From NCBI GenBank assembly GCA_017413025.1, contig JAFPVE010000020.1:1-48621 (forward strand): 48,621 bases of DNA, written 5' to 3'. The notes below the pieces were generated by a model. It saw nothing but the letters and a program-made list of their open reading frames with translations, was not told where the DNA came from and did not search any database. Below are positions 1 to 8,250 of this stretch, piece after piece. Position 1 is the stretch's first letter, and the number at the start of each line of letters is the position of its first letter. Source of the stretch: Acetobacter sp. (GTDB lineage: Bacteria > Pseudomonadota > Alphaproteobacteria > Acetobacterales > Acetobacteraceae). The translations under genes and the position numbers were made by a program.

Positions 1-265
1 TATCTAAATTGTGCACCTGATTAATAATATTATTCGCGAGTGTCCAAATCTCAGCGGCAAGAGCAAGAGTATTGCGGTTTTGAACAATAAATTGCTCTTG
101 TTGAAGGAGCCATTGCATTCCTTGCCGAATATATTGGGCAAAAGTTTCGAGCCATTCGTCTTGGTCATGTACAGGAATACCTTGAGCGTGGCTTTTAGGT
201 GAAAAACCGACGAACAAAGTAAGCACGAGAAACATGCTTAATAAAATTTTAGGGAGGGAGAACAT
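1..265 (-). CDS. VirB5/TrbJ-like type IV secretion protein, N-terminal part (cut by window edge)
   Basis: The frame is open from the window edge to an ATG at 265, which has a GAGAG ribosome-binding site five bases upstream. An in-frame ATG at 277 lacks one. The first 23 or so residues form a signal peptide (hydrophobic LLSMFLVLTLFVGF, then SHAQ), so the protein is exported. The mature start, GIPVHDQDEWLETFAQYI, followed by a Gln-rich helical stretch, resembles the N-termini of VirB5/TrbJ minor pilus proteins of conjugative or effector type IV secretion systems. Only about 88 residues are visible, so the family call rests on this short resemblance. The gene starts 21 bases after the disrupted lipoprotein frame and is probably in its operon. 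The rest of the putative system would lie beyond the left edge. Confidence 0.5.
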   Translation of the reverse strand, partial: MFSLPKILLSMFLVLTLFVGFSPKSHAQGIPVHDQDEWLETFAQYIRQGMQWLLQQEQFIVQNRNTLALAAEIWTLANNIINQVHNLD

Positions 266-286
266 TTTTACTCTCATAGCAATGAA

Positions 287-1133
287 TTATTTAGTAATTC
301 GTGTTCCGTGCACATGATATTTTTGAGCAAGTACATAACAGCCTACTTGATAGTCACGCCAATTTTTGGGTAACCATTGCGATTCAATCACAATAAGCCC
401 TGTGTAATCTCCATTTTGTGCTTCTGCGACGGCTTGTTGATATAGGTCTAAATTTTGTTGGAGTTGGTTGAGAACATCTTTCTCACTTTGTATAGACGCT
501 TGCCATGTCCAGAGGTGATGGGTCGACGCGTAGATAATAGGTTGTCCTAGATTGAGACCCATGAAAGCACCTCCAGCTTTATCTAAATATGGGTGACTGT
601 AAAAATACGGATCAGAGCATGTTCCTGGTGTTTGTGAGTTTGGGAAGTATGTTGGCTTTGGGGGTGTTGTGTTATGGAGGAATAGCGCCCATTTTGCCAT
701 TTTATCGAGGATTGAGGCTTGTAAGGTGCGCATGTGGTTGCCTGTTTGTGCGGCGATTTTGGCACAACCGAGCATAAACTGCCCGAGTGCTTTGGGTTCT
801 ATGTGCGAATAAAACGCTTCTGCGGGCTTTGTATTGCCGTAAGAAAAAATCTGCTCGCGTTGTTATTCATCACTTGCGCCGTTTCTTTGGGCGTTTGTTC
901 GTTTTCTATGATTTGCCTCACCTCATAGCGTTGTAATCCGCCTTGTTCATCAAGGAAAATCTCATGATTATGAAAACATGTTTGCTCGGTAGGTTTAGGG
1001 TAGGACGTCCTCGTAATGCCATAACCAACATAAAGGTTTGCAAAACGAGAGCTACAGCCGGAAAGGGAAAAAGCGAGGCTCATGCCTAACAAAAATCTTA
1101 AAAAAAAAGGGGGGGGGGGAGGAAAAAGAACAT
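287..1133 (-). pseudogene. Frame-disrupted lipoprotein gene next to the T4SS fragment
   Basis: Two overlapping frames read as one protein. The upstream one (799-1092) carries a lipobox, AFSLSGCSS, and ends NNNASRFFLT. The downstream one (287-775) can be extended upstream without an ATG as FSYGNTKPAEAFYSHIEPK and continues to a stop at 287. Adding one T to the six-T run (plus-strand A's at 844-849) would join them into about 265 residues. The start is also compromised: the only ATG giving a full lipoprotein signal peptide, at 1133, is separated from the lipobox by an 11-C/9-T run (minus strand) that leaves it out of frame by one base. Without it the frame opens at a TTG at 1092 with no charged n-region. 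The mature protein matches no family I recognise. It may be a T4SS-associated outer-membrane lipoprotein, a decayed gene, a phase-variable gene or an assembly error. Confidence 0.45.
1100..1119. repeat. Homopolymer tract, 9 A followed by 11 G
   Basis: Nine A's (1100-1108) are followed directly by eleven G's (1109-1119). On the coding (minus) strand this reads C11-T9 and lies inside the predicted signal-peptide region of the lipoprotein gene, between an ATG at 1133 and the lipobox. A change of one base in length would alter whether that ATG is in frame. It is the longest mononucleotide G/C run that I noticed in the window. Confidence 0.9.
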
Positions 1134-1334
1134 TGCTTCGTTCTCAGAACATCTTTTAGATTTTCAAACACGTTATTTCTATCCATATTCCTGCCCATTA
1201 GTGGAATCCTATCAAGAAGTAACCACACACAAACACTTACCGGATCACTCTACCTTTTGTAAAGCGTTTTTATAGGTTAGCGATAAATTTACAAAAAAGT
1301 TCAAAAATTCTTGTATTATCCTTTACTTACCCTC

Positions 1335-1952
1335 CTATTTTTTAGGTATACCGATAGGAGGCAGAAAATCTGTTAACAGAATATGAGGTGACAAAAAAAT
1401 GACTATCCCGTACAAGGCACAATTTGCCAATAACACCGTAGCATAAAGTACAGCTGCGCGTAAACCACTCACAGATAATCCAATGCGTGCCACAAACCAT
1501 TGAATCCACACACTATAAAGAACCACCGCCATAAAAGTTATTTTCATAACAGCAGACTGACTCACAAGAGTTGGTAATAAAGATAAAACAAAAATCACAG
1601 ACACTAGGGGAACAAGTACCATCACCCAATTACACCACATTGCTGCCGTAATATACCGCAACCAAAATGACATACATCCCCACTTATAGGCATAAACCTG
1701 CGAAATAACAGGTGGTAATAAAAGCACACAAAAAGATAATAAAAGCTTAATAACAATAATACTTTTATGGGGTTGAAAAAAAATCTGGAGGCTGTCCACA
1801 AGCAAAAAAGCCAACCACGGTGCCAAAGAGGCATAAAAAGCCTCTACAGTTCCCGAAAAATATGTTATCCCTTCACGACGTCCAATCGCGAGCAAACTCA
1901 TACCATAAAGAATACGCCATATCGTATTTGAACTGTTTATATTAGAAATCAC
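1335..1952 (-). CDS. Uncharacterised polytopic inner-membrane protein
   Basis: The protein is 205 residues long and starts with a GTG that overlaps the dapE stop by four bases (GTGA); AAGGA lies eight bases upstream, so it is translationally coupled to dapE. It has five or six hydrophobic segments, roughly residues 38-60, 65-90, 97-135 (probably two), 138-160 and 165-190, and a short polar tail. There is no signal peptide, catalytic motif or recognisable domain. It closes the argB-dapD-dapE gene run, but nothing links it to lysine synthesis beyond position. No terminator is obvious downstream. The function is unknown; a small Yip1-like or transport-accessory membrane protein is possible but unsupported. 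Confidence 0.75.
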   Translation of the reverse strand: MISNINSSNTIWRILYGMSLLAIGRREGITYFSGTVEAFYASLAPWLAFLLVDSLQIFFQPHKSIIVIKLLLSFCVLLLPPVISQVYAYKWGCMSFWLRYITAAMWCNWVMVLVPLVSVIFVLSLLPTLVSQSAVMKITFMAVVLYSVWIQWFVARIGLSVSGLRAAVLYATVLLANCALYGIVIFLSPHILLTDFLPPIGIPKK

Positions 1953-3121
1953 ACATCCATCCTTTTTAGAAAGATCTCATAAATTTGTACTAATTTCTCT
2001 AAATCTGCCAACGCCACATGTTCATTGACTTGATGAATCGTCGCACCAACTAAACCAAACTCAGCAACAGGACAATATTGAGCGATAAACCGTGCATCAG
2101 ATGTTCCACCTCCCGTATCAAGACGAGGAACTAAACCCGTTACTTGGGTAATTGCCTGCACGAGCTCTTTAGTTTCTTGTGTTGGCGAAGTTAAAAAAGA
2201 CTCTCCACTTATATTTACTTCAACCTGTGAACATGAAGCGTACTGACGACACACCGTCTTAAGCCAACCTGTTAAATCTGCCCCTGTATGTTTCTCATTA
2301 AAACGAATGTTTAAGCGTGCTTCTGCCCGCATAGGAATAACATTTGTTGCCTGATTCCCAACATCAATGCTTGTAACCTGTAACCCTGATGGTTCAAAAT
2401 ATTTAGTCCCCTCATCAAGAGAAACCGCTTGCAAAGCTGTCAAAATTTTTAGAAGTTTATGAATAGGATTGTCGGCACGATGGGGATAAGCAACATGTCC
2501 TTGTACCCCTTCTACAATAATCCGTGCATTCAAACTCCCACGGCGACCAATCTTGACCATTTCCCCAAGAGTTGTCGGGTTTGTAGGCTCTCCTACAAGG
2601 CAATAGTCTGGCAGCTGATTTTCAGCTTGCATCCACTCAAGCACCTTACAGGTACCATACCGGGCAGCCCCTTCCTCATCACCTGTTATCAGAAAACTAA
2701 TAGATCCTTTGAGAGGTTTTTCTGCTGTTAGCCGCCGTGCAACAGCTGCCACAAAAGCAGCAATAGCGCCTTTCATATCACAAGAACCTGAACCGTAAAG
2801 CACACCATCTGCACAATGAGCGGCATAAGGAGGAAAAAGCCATTTTTCTATACACCCGGGAGGGACAGTATCGGTATGCCCCGCATAACCAATATGCGGG
2901 CTTCCTTTTCCCAAACGCGCGAAAATATTAGGAGTGTATTCTGATCCTTCCCCAAAAGGCAGAGAAGTTACAGCAAATCCTAAACGTTCCAACATCGCCG
3001 TAAGCACATCTTGACACCCGCCGGGATCAGGGGTTACAGAAGGTTGACGAATAAGCGCACAAGCAACCGACACAGGATCTGTCAGGCGTTGTTGGACATC
3101 CCACGAATGATCAGAAGGCAT
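1949..3121 (-). CDS. dapE: Succinyl-diaminopimelate desuccinylase
   Basis: DapE hydrolyses N-succinyl-LL-2,6-diaminopimelate to LL-diaminopimelate and succinate in the succinylase branch of lysine and peptidoglycan precursor synthesis. Visible M20 metallopeptidase signatures are the metal-binding GHTDTVPPG, SCDMKGAIAAF, the catalytic glutamates in ITGDEEGAARYGT, GGTSDARFIA, and the C-terminal histidine in HQVNEHV. I chose the ATG at 3121, with GAGGA six bases upstream, giving 390 residues. The longer frame begins at a TTG (3166) that overlaps the dapD stop and adds 15 residues that are not family-like. It follows dapD, which makes the substrate of the pathway's next succinylated step, so the two act in sequence. 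Confidence 0.93.
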   Translation of the reverse strand: MPSDHSWDVQQRLTDPVSVACALIRQPSVTPDPGGCQDVLTAMLERLGFAVTSLPFGEGSEYTPNIFARLGKGSPHIGYAGHTDTVPPGCIEKWLFPPYAAHCADGVLYGSGSCDMKGAIAAFVAAVARRLTAEKPLKGSISFLITGDEEGAARYGTCKVLEWMQAENQLPDYCLVGEPTNPTTLGEMVKIGRRGSLNARIIVEGVQGHVAYPHRADNPIHKLLKILTALQAVSLDEGTKYFEPSGLQVTSIDVGNQATNVIPMRAEARLNIRFNEKHTGADLTGWLKTVCRQYASCSQVEVNISGESFLTSPTQETKELVQAITQVTGLVPRLDTGGGTSDARFIAQYCPVAEFGLVGATIHQVNEHVALADLEKLVQIYEIFLKRMDV

Positions 3122-3162
3122 CACATCCTCATCTTCCCTGACGCATAGACTATGATCGCTCC

Positions 3163-4008
3163 TCAATCACGTAAAAGATCATTAATAGATGTTTTAGAAC
3201 GTGTTCGCGCATCCACACGTTTAACAATTACGGCACAGGCTAAAGAAGGATTGGCTCCTTCTTCCTTATTACGTGGCATATTTCCTTGCGTAACGCCAGG
3301 CACAACAACAGAATAGGCAGGCACACGACCCATATAAACTTCACCTGTCGTACGGTCAATAATTTTCGTAGAAGCGCCAAGAAACACCCCCATCGATAAC
3401 ACAGAACCCTGTTCAACGATAACGCCTTCAGCCACTTCTGAACGCGCGCCAATAAAACAATCATCTTCAATAATCACAGGAGAAGCTTGTAATGGTTCAA
3501 GAACCCCTCCAATACCAGCTCCCCCGCTAATATGGCAGTTCTCTCCTATTTGCGCACAGCTCCCTACAGTTGCCCACGTATCAACCATTGTACCGCTTCC
3601 AATATAAGCACCCACATTAACAAACGACGGCATAAGCACAACATTCGGTGCGATATAAGCTGAACGGCGCACAATAGCCCCCGGCACGACACGAAAACCA
3701 GCAGCCTTAAAACGTGCCTTATCCCAGTTAGAAAATTTCAACGGCACCTTGTCATAAGCTAAAGTTCCCGTATTTCCTAACATAACACGGCTATCATTCA
3801 AACGAAAAGATAATAAAATCGCTTTCTTAAGCCATTCGTGTACAACCCACGCGCCATCTTGTAAAGTCGCAACACGTAAACGCCCTGTATCTAAAGCCTC
3901 TAATGCCTCTTCAATAACATTACGTTCTGTAACTGATGTCGCAGGAGAAATATGATCACGATTTTCCCAAAGTTCTTCAATATGCTTACAAAGCGTTTCG
4001 TCTATCAT
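3163..4008 (-). CDS. dapD: 2,3,4,5-tetrahydropyridine-2,6-dicarboxylate N-succinyltransferase
   Basis: DapD transfers succinyl from succinyl-CoA to tetrahydrodipicolinate, the step that commits to the succinylase route of diaminopimelate synthesis. The 281-residue length is typical. The N-terminal helical domain (about 1-100) contains the [19 protein letters not shown] region. It is followed by a left-handed beta-helix of hexapeptide repeats (about 105-240), including [20 protein letters not shown] and [14 protein letters not shown], which are hallmark DapD segments. The C-terminus is the usual short domain. The gene ends just before the dapE start region and is separated from argB by 85 bases. 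Confidence 0.95.
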   Translation of the reverse strand: MIDETLCKHIEELWENRDHISPATSVTERNVIEEALEALDTGRLRVATLQDGAWVVHEWLKKAILLSFRLNDSRVMLGNTGTLAYDKVPLKFSNWDKARFKAAGFRVVPGAIVRRSAYIAPNVVLMPSFVNVGAYIGSGTMVDTWATVGSCAQIGENCHISGGAGIGGVLEPLQASPVIIEDDCFIGARSEVAEGVIVEQGSVLSMGVFLGASTKIIDRTTGEVYMGRVPAYSVVVPGVTQGNMPRNKEEGANPSLACAVIVKRVDARTRSKTSINDLLRD

Positions 4009-4094
4009 AGTACACCATTCGTTAACAAATATTACCTTCTTTCCAAAGCACGATTAACGGTACACAAAATTAAAACTCATATACCACAAGTGAA

Positions 4095-4991
4095 TCATTT
4101 CATCTCATCATCTGCACGTATAAGTGTTCCAGATCCAGCTGCCGTAAATAATTCTAACAAACACGCATGAGGAATACGACCATCAATAATAACCGCCGCC
4201 TGAGCCCCTCCCTCAACCGCTTCAATACAGGTTTCCACTTTAGGAATCATTCCCCCTATAATAATGCCTTGTTCTACCGCCTGCCGTGCTTGAGATGCCG
4301 TTAGTTCAGGTATAAGATCCCCTTTTCTATCAAGAACACCGGCAACATCCGTCAACATCAACAAGCGCGTAGCACGAACCGCCCCCGCAACAGCACCTGC
4401 GGCTGTATCCGCGTTAATGTTATAGGTTGTGCCATCTTCCCCCAAACCTATAGGCGCAATAACGGGAATCAAACCTGACCCTGAAAGAGCATAAATAACA
4501 CGAGGATCAACCTTAATCGGTGTCCCCACATAACCCAAATCATGTTGATGATCATGATGTGCACGCTTCATCTTACATGCCGTAATCATATGACCATCTT
4601 TCCCTGACACACCAACAGCCAACGCTCCAGCTTGAGTAATTAAACGTGCAACCTCTTTATTAACGGAACCAGACAAAACCATTTCGATCACGTCCATCAT
4701 ATCCGCGTCAGTAACACGTAAACCATCAATAAAAGTTGACGAAATACCCAAACGTTCAAACATCTGGTTGATCTGCGGTCCACCCCCATGCACAACGACA
4801 GGATTAATGCCTACCAGCTTTAATAAAGCAATATCACGTCCAAAAGCACTCGATAAAATGTCATCTCCCATAGCGTGCCCGCCGTATTTAATAACGATCG
4901 TATCGCCTGCGTAACGGCGTAAATAGGGAAGAGCTCCAGCAAGAATAGCGGCTTCTTGCGCCGCATCAATGTGAAAATTCTGAGATGTCAT
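4095..4991 (-). CDS. argB: Acetylglutamate kinase
   Basis: ArgB phosphorylates N-acetyl-L-glutamate with ATP, the second step of arginine (ornithine) synthesis in the cytoplasm. Amino-acid-kinase family features are IVIKYGGHAMGD at the N-terminus, the VVVHGGGPQI glycine loop, GVSGKDGHMI, the NINADTAAGAVAGAV segment near the middle, and GGMIPKVETC near the C-terminus. I chose the second ATG (4991, protein starting MTSQNF) because GAAGGG lies six to seven bases upstream. The first ATG (5009) has no ribosome-binding site. The length is then 298 residues, normal for the family. It sits between engB and dapD on the same strand. Confidence 0.94.
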   Translation of the reverse strand: MTSQNFHIDAAQEAAILAGALPYLRRYAGDTIVIKYGGHAMGDDILSSAFGRDIALLKLVGINPVVVHGGGPQINQMFERLGISSTFIDGLRVTDADMMDVIEMVLSGSVNKEVARLITQAGALAVGVSGKDGHMITACKMKRAHHDHQHDLGYVGTPIKVDPRVIYALSGSGLIPVIAPIGLGEDGTTYNINADTAAGAVAGAVRATRLLMLTDVAGVLDRKGDLIPELTASQARQAVEQGIIIGGMIPKVETCIEAVEGGAQAAVIIDGRIPHACLLELFTAAGSGTLIRADDEMK

Positions 4992-5014
4992 AACGATCCC
5001 TTCTTTCATAGTTT

Positions 5015-5695
5015 CTATTTTACTGACAACACACTACTACTCGCAAATTCAGCAAGTTCCGCACGCAACATATCGACCCCTAAACCTGTCCGACTACTCG
5101 TGACTGACAAATAAGGAAAGGCTGCCGGATGAGAGTGAATTTCCATCTCCACTTCAGCCTGTTTAGAAACTAGTCTTTCTTCTGAAATATCATCACATTT
5201 TGTCAGAACAACTTGAAAACTCACAGCAGCCGTATCCAAAAGAGTCATGATATCTCTATCATGGTCTTTTAACTCAATACGAGCATCTAACAAAACAACA
5301 ACCCGACGCAAAATAGGACGACCGCGTAGGTAATTAAACATCACTTGCTGCCAACCCTCTTTAACCCTCTTTGCTACACGAGCATACCCATAGCCTGGCA
5401 TATCAACCAACATAAGCCGAGACGCTAAATTAAAAAAATTCAGTTGCTTTGTTTGACCAGGATCAGAAGAAGTGCGCGCTAAACGACGCTGTCCTACAAG
5501 CGCATTAATAAGACTTGATTTTCCAACATTAGAACGCCCAACAAACGCAATTTCTGGCAATATTTGTGGTGGAAGCTGTTCTAAACACTGTGTACCAAAA
5601 ACAAACTGACATTCCCCTGCAAAAAGTTGCCTTCCCTTCTCAAAAGCTTTAACTCTTTCGACATCACTCTTCAACTCTCTGAAAGAGACTACCAT
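5015..5695 (-). CDS. engB: Ribosome biogenesis GTP-binding protein EngB (YihA/YsxC)
   Basis: This TrmE-Era-EngA-EngB family GTPase is needed for assembly of the large ribosomal subunit and, in model bacteria, for division. The G motifs are visible: G1 GRSNVGKSS, a G2-region threonine in DPGQTKQLNFF, G3 DMPGYGYA and G4 TKCD. There are 226 residues with a single GTPase domain and the usual N-terminal segment. The start ATG lies six bases after the yidC stop, so the genes are almost certainly cotranscribed. The gene order yidC-engB-argB is familiar from Rhodospirillales genomes. Confidence 0.94.
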   Translation of the reverse strand: MVVSFRELKSDVERVKAFEKGRQLFAGECQFVFGTQCLEQLPPQILPEIAFVGRSNVGKSSLINALVGQRRLARTSSDPGQTKQLNFFNLASRLMLVDMPGYGYARVAKRVKEGWQQVMFNYLRGRPILRRVVVLLDARIELKDHDRDIMTLLDTAAVSFQVVLTKCDDISEERLVSKQAEVEMEIHSHPAAFPYLSVTSSRTGLGVDMLRAELAEFASSSVLSVK

Positions 5696-5701
5696 AATCC
5701 T

Positions 5702-7450
5702 TTACACTTTCTTGACAAGTCGAGCTTTTCCATCAAGTGCTTTAAGACGTGCGATAATAATACCTTGTTGTACAGCTGTCAAAATATTACTCCAACAATA
5801 ATAAATAACTAAACCAACCGGTTGACGCACCATAAAAAGCGTAAACACTATTGGAATAATAAGCATCACCTTTTTTTGTGCTGAATTCATATTATTGGAA
5901 TCAGAAGTGATCGTACTTACTTTTTGCATCAGAAGCAATGTTATACCGTAAATAATAGGCCACGCCCCAAGCACTAAGAAAGGAAAAACATGTGTCGGAT
6001 CAAAAGGAAGTAACCCGAATAAATTAAACACATTTGTTGGATCAGGAGCTGATAAATCTTTAATCCATCCAATAAACGGTGCATGGCGCATTTCAATCGT
6101 AATATAAAGATCCTTATACAAACACCAAAACACTGGAACCTGAATCAACAAAGGAATAACACCGCTAAACATACTCATATTTTCATTACGGTACAAAAGC
6201 ATAATTTGCTGTTGTGCAAGCAACGGATCATCTTTATAACGTGCACGTAAAGCATCAACTTGTGGACGTAGAGTCGACATTTTCCACGTCATACGCATTT
6301 GTTTAACAGTAAACGGAAGAAAAACAACTTTCACAATGACTGTGAAAGTAAGGAGAGCCATACCAAAACTACCTAGCTTTCCATTCAACCAATCAAGAAT
6401 AAAAAAAACAGGACGCGTTAAAAAAGATAGCACACCAAAATCAACGGCTTTCCAAAACATAGGAATATGTAGTGTCCGCTCGTAATTATCAAGTAAACTA
6501 ACTTCTTTTGCTCCAGCAAAAACATGAAATTCTGTCGTCTGCGTTTGCCCAACACCAACCCGTATAGGTGTCATATCTGTAAACCCCACTTGATAGACAC
6601 CATGTAAAGAATCCCACGAATAACTTCCCATTACAGAACGAGACTGATTTGGCACAACAGCCATCAACCAGTATTTATCTGTAATACCAGCCCATCCTCC
6701 TTGCCCTTGCTTACTCCACGATATCCCATCCGGTGGCACACCCTCAGTTCTGACATCTTTATAAGAACCTTCGTTTAATCGATCATCAATAACAGCGATT
6801 GGTCCTTCATGCACTAACGTACTTCCCGTTTCCTCTGGTGTATATCCCCGATTAACCCGATAAAACGGATAGAGCAGCAACGGTTGATTTGTCGCATTAT
6901 GAACTTTCTGTGTAACGGTAAACATGAAATTATCATCAACCGCTAAAGAAATTTCAAAAGTAACCCCTTGCCCATTATTCCACGTCAACACCAGCGGATG
7001 AGCGACGTCTAATAGTTTTCCAGACGCTGTCCACACTGTTTGCTCATTAGGTAAACGTATTTGATCACCCGGAGATGCGCGCCAACCAAAATCCACGTAA
7101 TTTGGACGCGCTGTATTTACCGGACTCAATATACGCACATCAGGACTTTTAGGTTGCACTGTTTCACGGTAATGCTTCAACACAAGATCGTCTAACACTG
7201 CCCCGCGTAAATTGACAGTTCCCTGCACAGAAGGTGCATTAATAACAAGACGAGGATCAGGTTTTTTTACCATAGAGAATACAGTAGAAGGCACAGTTTG
7301 CCCAGCATGGTGTGCCGTCTTATTTAAAACATTTTTATGAAGCGAAAGTCGTTGTTCTGACTGTTGTTCCAATGGAAAAAAGTAATTAAATCCTATTAAA
7401 ACCAGAGCTGATAGTATTGTCGCTAAAATTACACGCCTTGTATTATCCAT
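5702..7450 (-). CDS. yidC: Membrane protein insertase YidC
   Basis: YidC inserts and folds inner-membrane proteins alone or with SecYEG. There are 582 residues from the ATG at 7450; a TTG three codons upstream is also open, but ATG followed by DNTRRVILA is the usual YidC start. The first membrane helix is at about residues 7-24 (VILATILSALVLIGFNYFF). The large periplasmic P1 beta-domain spans roughly 40-345. The conserved five-helix insertase core occupies about 350-570, including GMALLTFTVIVKVVFLPFT, the cytoplasmic loop with YKDDPLLAQQQIM, and the Gly/Pro-rich final helices. The basic C-terminal tail ends LVKKV. No yidD-like gene lies in the 120 bases before rnpA. Confidence 0.96.
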   Translation of the reverse strand: MDNTRRVILATILSALVLIGFNYFFPLEQQSEQRLSLHKNVLNKTAHHAGQTVPSTVFSMVKKPDPRLVINAPSVQGTVNLRGAVLDDLVLKHYRETVQPKSPDVRILSPVNTARPNYVDFGWRASPGDQIRLPNEQTVWTASGKLLDVAHPLVLTWNNGQGVTFEISLAVDDNFMFTVTQKVHNATNQPLLLYPFYRVNRGYTPEETGSTLVHEGPIAVIDDRLNEGSYKDVRTEGVPPDGISWSKQGQGGWAGITDKYWLMAVVPNQSRSVMGSYSWDSLHGVYQVGFTDMTPIRVGVGQTQTTEFHVFAGAKEVSLLDNYERTLHIPMFWKAVDFGVLSFLTRPVFFILDWLNGKLGSFGMALLTFTVIVKVVFLPFTVKQMRMTWKMSTLRPQVDALRARYKDDPLLAQQQIMLLYRNENMSMFSGVIPLLIQVPVFWCLYKDLYITIEMRHAPFIGWIKDLSAPDPTNVFNLFGLLPFDPTHVFPFLVLGAWPIIYGITLLLMQKVSTITSDSNNMNSAQKKVMLIIPIVFTLFMVRQPVGLVIYYCWSNILTAVQQGIIIARLKALDGKARLVKKV

Positions 7451-7573
7451 ACACCCCAACCTGTCCCATCCTAGAACGCAACACCATTACATTAACATTA
7501 CACAGGCGATCTGTCCAAAAGAAGCCTTATCCTCGAAAGTTTAAGAGCATAGCCAATATGCTCTTAAAATACA

Positions 7574-7906
7574 TTAAATACTTTTCTGACATAGTTTTAC
7601 CGCTCTACGAAAATCAGCCACAAGCGCATCAAAGGAACGTTGTCGTGTGCCAGCACGCCCTATGAGAACAAGATCACACCCCTGCAATATAACATCAGCA
7701 TGTTGTACAACTTCACGAAGCCTACGCCGCACACGATTTCGCACTACAGCATTCCCAATTTTTTTAGTTACTGTAAAACCGACTCGTGCATTCCCCATAT
7801 CTTCTCGATCAAAAAGTTGAAGAACTAAACCGGGGGTTGAGGCTTTTCGCCCAAACGATGCTAAAAAAAGAAACTCTTTTCTTTTCTTTAGTCGTTGAAC
7901 TTTCAA
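7574..7906 (-). CDS. rnpA: Ribonuclease P protein component
   Basis: This small basic protein binds RNase P RNA and helps process the 5' ends of precursor tRNAs. It has 110 residues. The signature RNR motif is present as KKIGNAVVRNRVRRRLRE (about residues 47-65), preceded by RVGFTVTKK. The N-terminus, MKVQRLKKRKEFLFLAS, is typical. It lies directly downstream of rpmH, as in most bacteria. The RNase P RNA gene itself is not in the window. Confidence 0.95.
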   Translation of the reverse strand: MKVQRLKKRKEFLFLASFGRKASTPGLVLQLFDREDMGNARVGFTVTKKIGNAVVRNRVRRRLREVVQHADVILQGCDLVLIGRAGTRQRSFDALVADFRRAVKLCQKSI

Positions 7907-7962
7907 GTTATTAAACTTTCAGAGAACGATTTCAAACGATTTTCAAAATAACGCTCAACCCC

Positions 7963-8097
7963 TTACGCAGAAAGACGTTTACGACCTTTAGAACGACGAC
8001 TTATCAAAACTCGACGACCGCCAACAGTTGCCATACGACTGCGAAATCCATGACGACGTTTACGAATAAGACGAGATGGTTGGTAAGTACGTTTCAT
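7963..8097 (-). CDS. rpmH: 50S ribosomal protein L34
   Basis: A 44-codon gene encodes a highly basic protein starting [20 protein letters not shown] and continuing with a [19 protein letters not shown] tail, a complete L34. AAGGAG lies about ten bases before the ATG. It is followed 56 bases later by rnpA, the conserved rpmH-rnpA arrangement. The 153-base space upstream, before lpxI, is AT-rich and must hold its promoter; I could not single out a convincing -35/-10 pair. No dnaA gene or DnaA boxes accompany it here. Confidence 0.96.
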   Translation of the reverse strand: MKRTYQPSRLIRKRRHGFRSRMATVGGRRVLISRRSKGRKRLSA

Positions 8098-8250
8098 TTC
8101 TTTTTACTCCTTCTTCCGTGATGTTATAACCCAAAAACAATTTACTTTACGCGAAACAGTATCATCATAAAGCAAAAACACGGGGAGTAGTGTATAATAT
8201 AAGTCTCTAAAAATAAACCCAGAAATTCAATATTATAACATTAAAAAGCT

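Noticed and set aside
589-928. Plus-strand frames within the lipoprotein region
   Set aside because: The minus-strand reading gives a lipobox and a joinable protein; the plus-strand translations are Cys-rich shadow sequences.
8098-8250. Replication origin near rpmH
   Set aside because: No dnaA gene or DnaA-box cluster is present; rpmH-rnpA alone is not evidence for oriC in this group.
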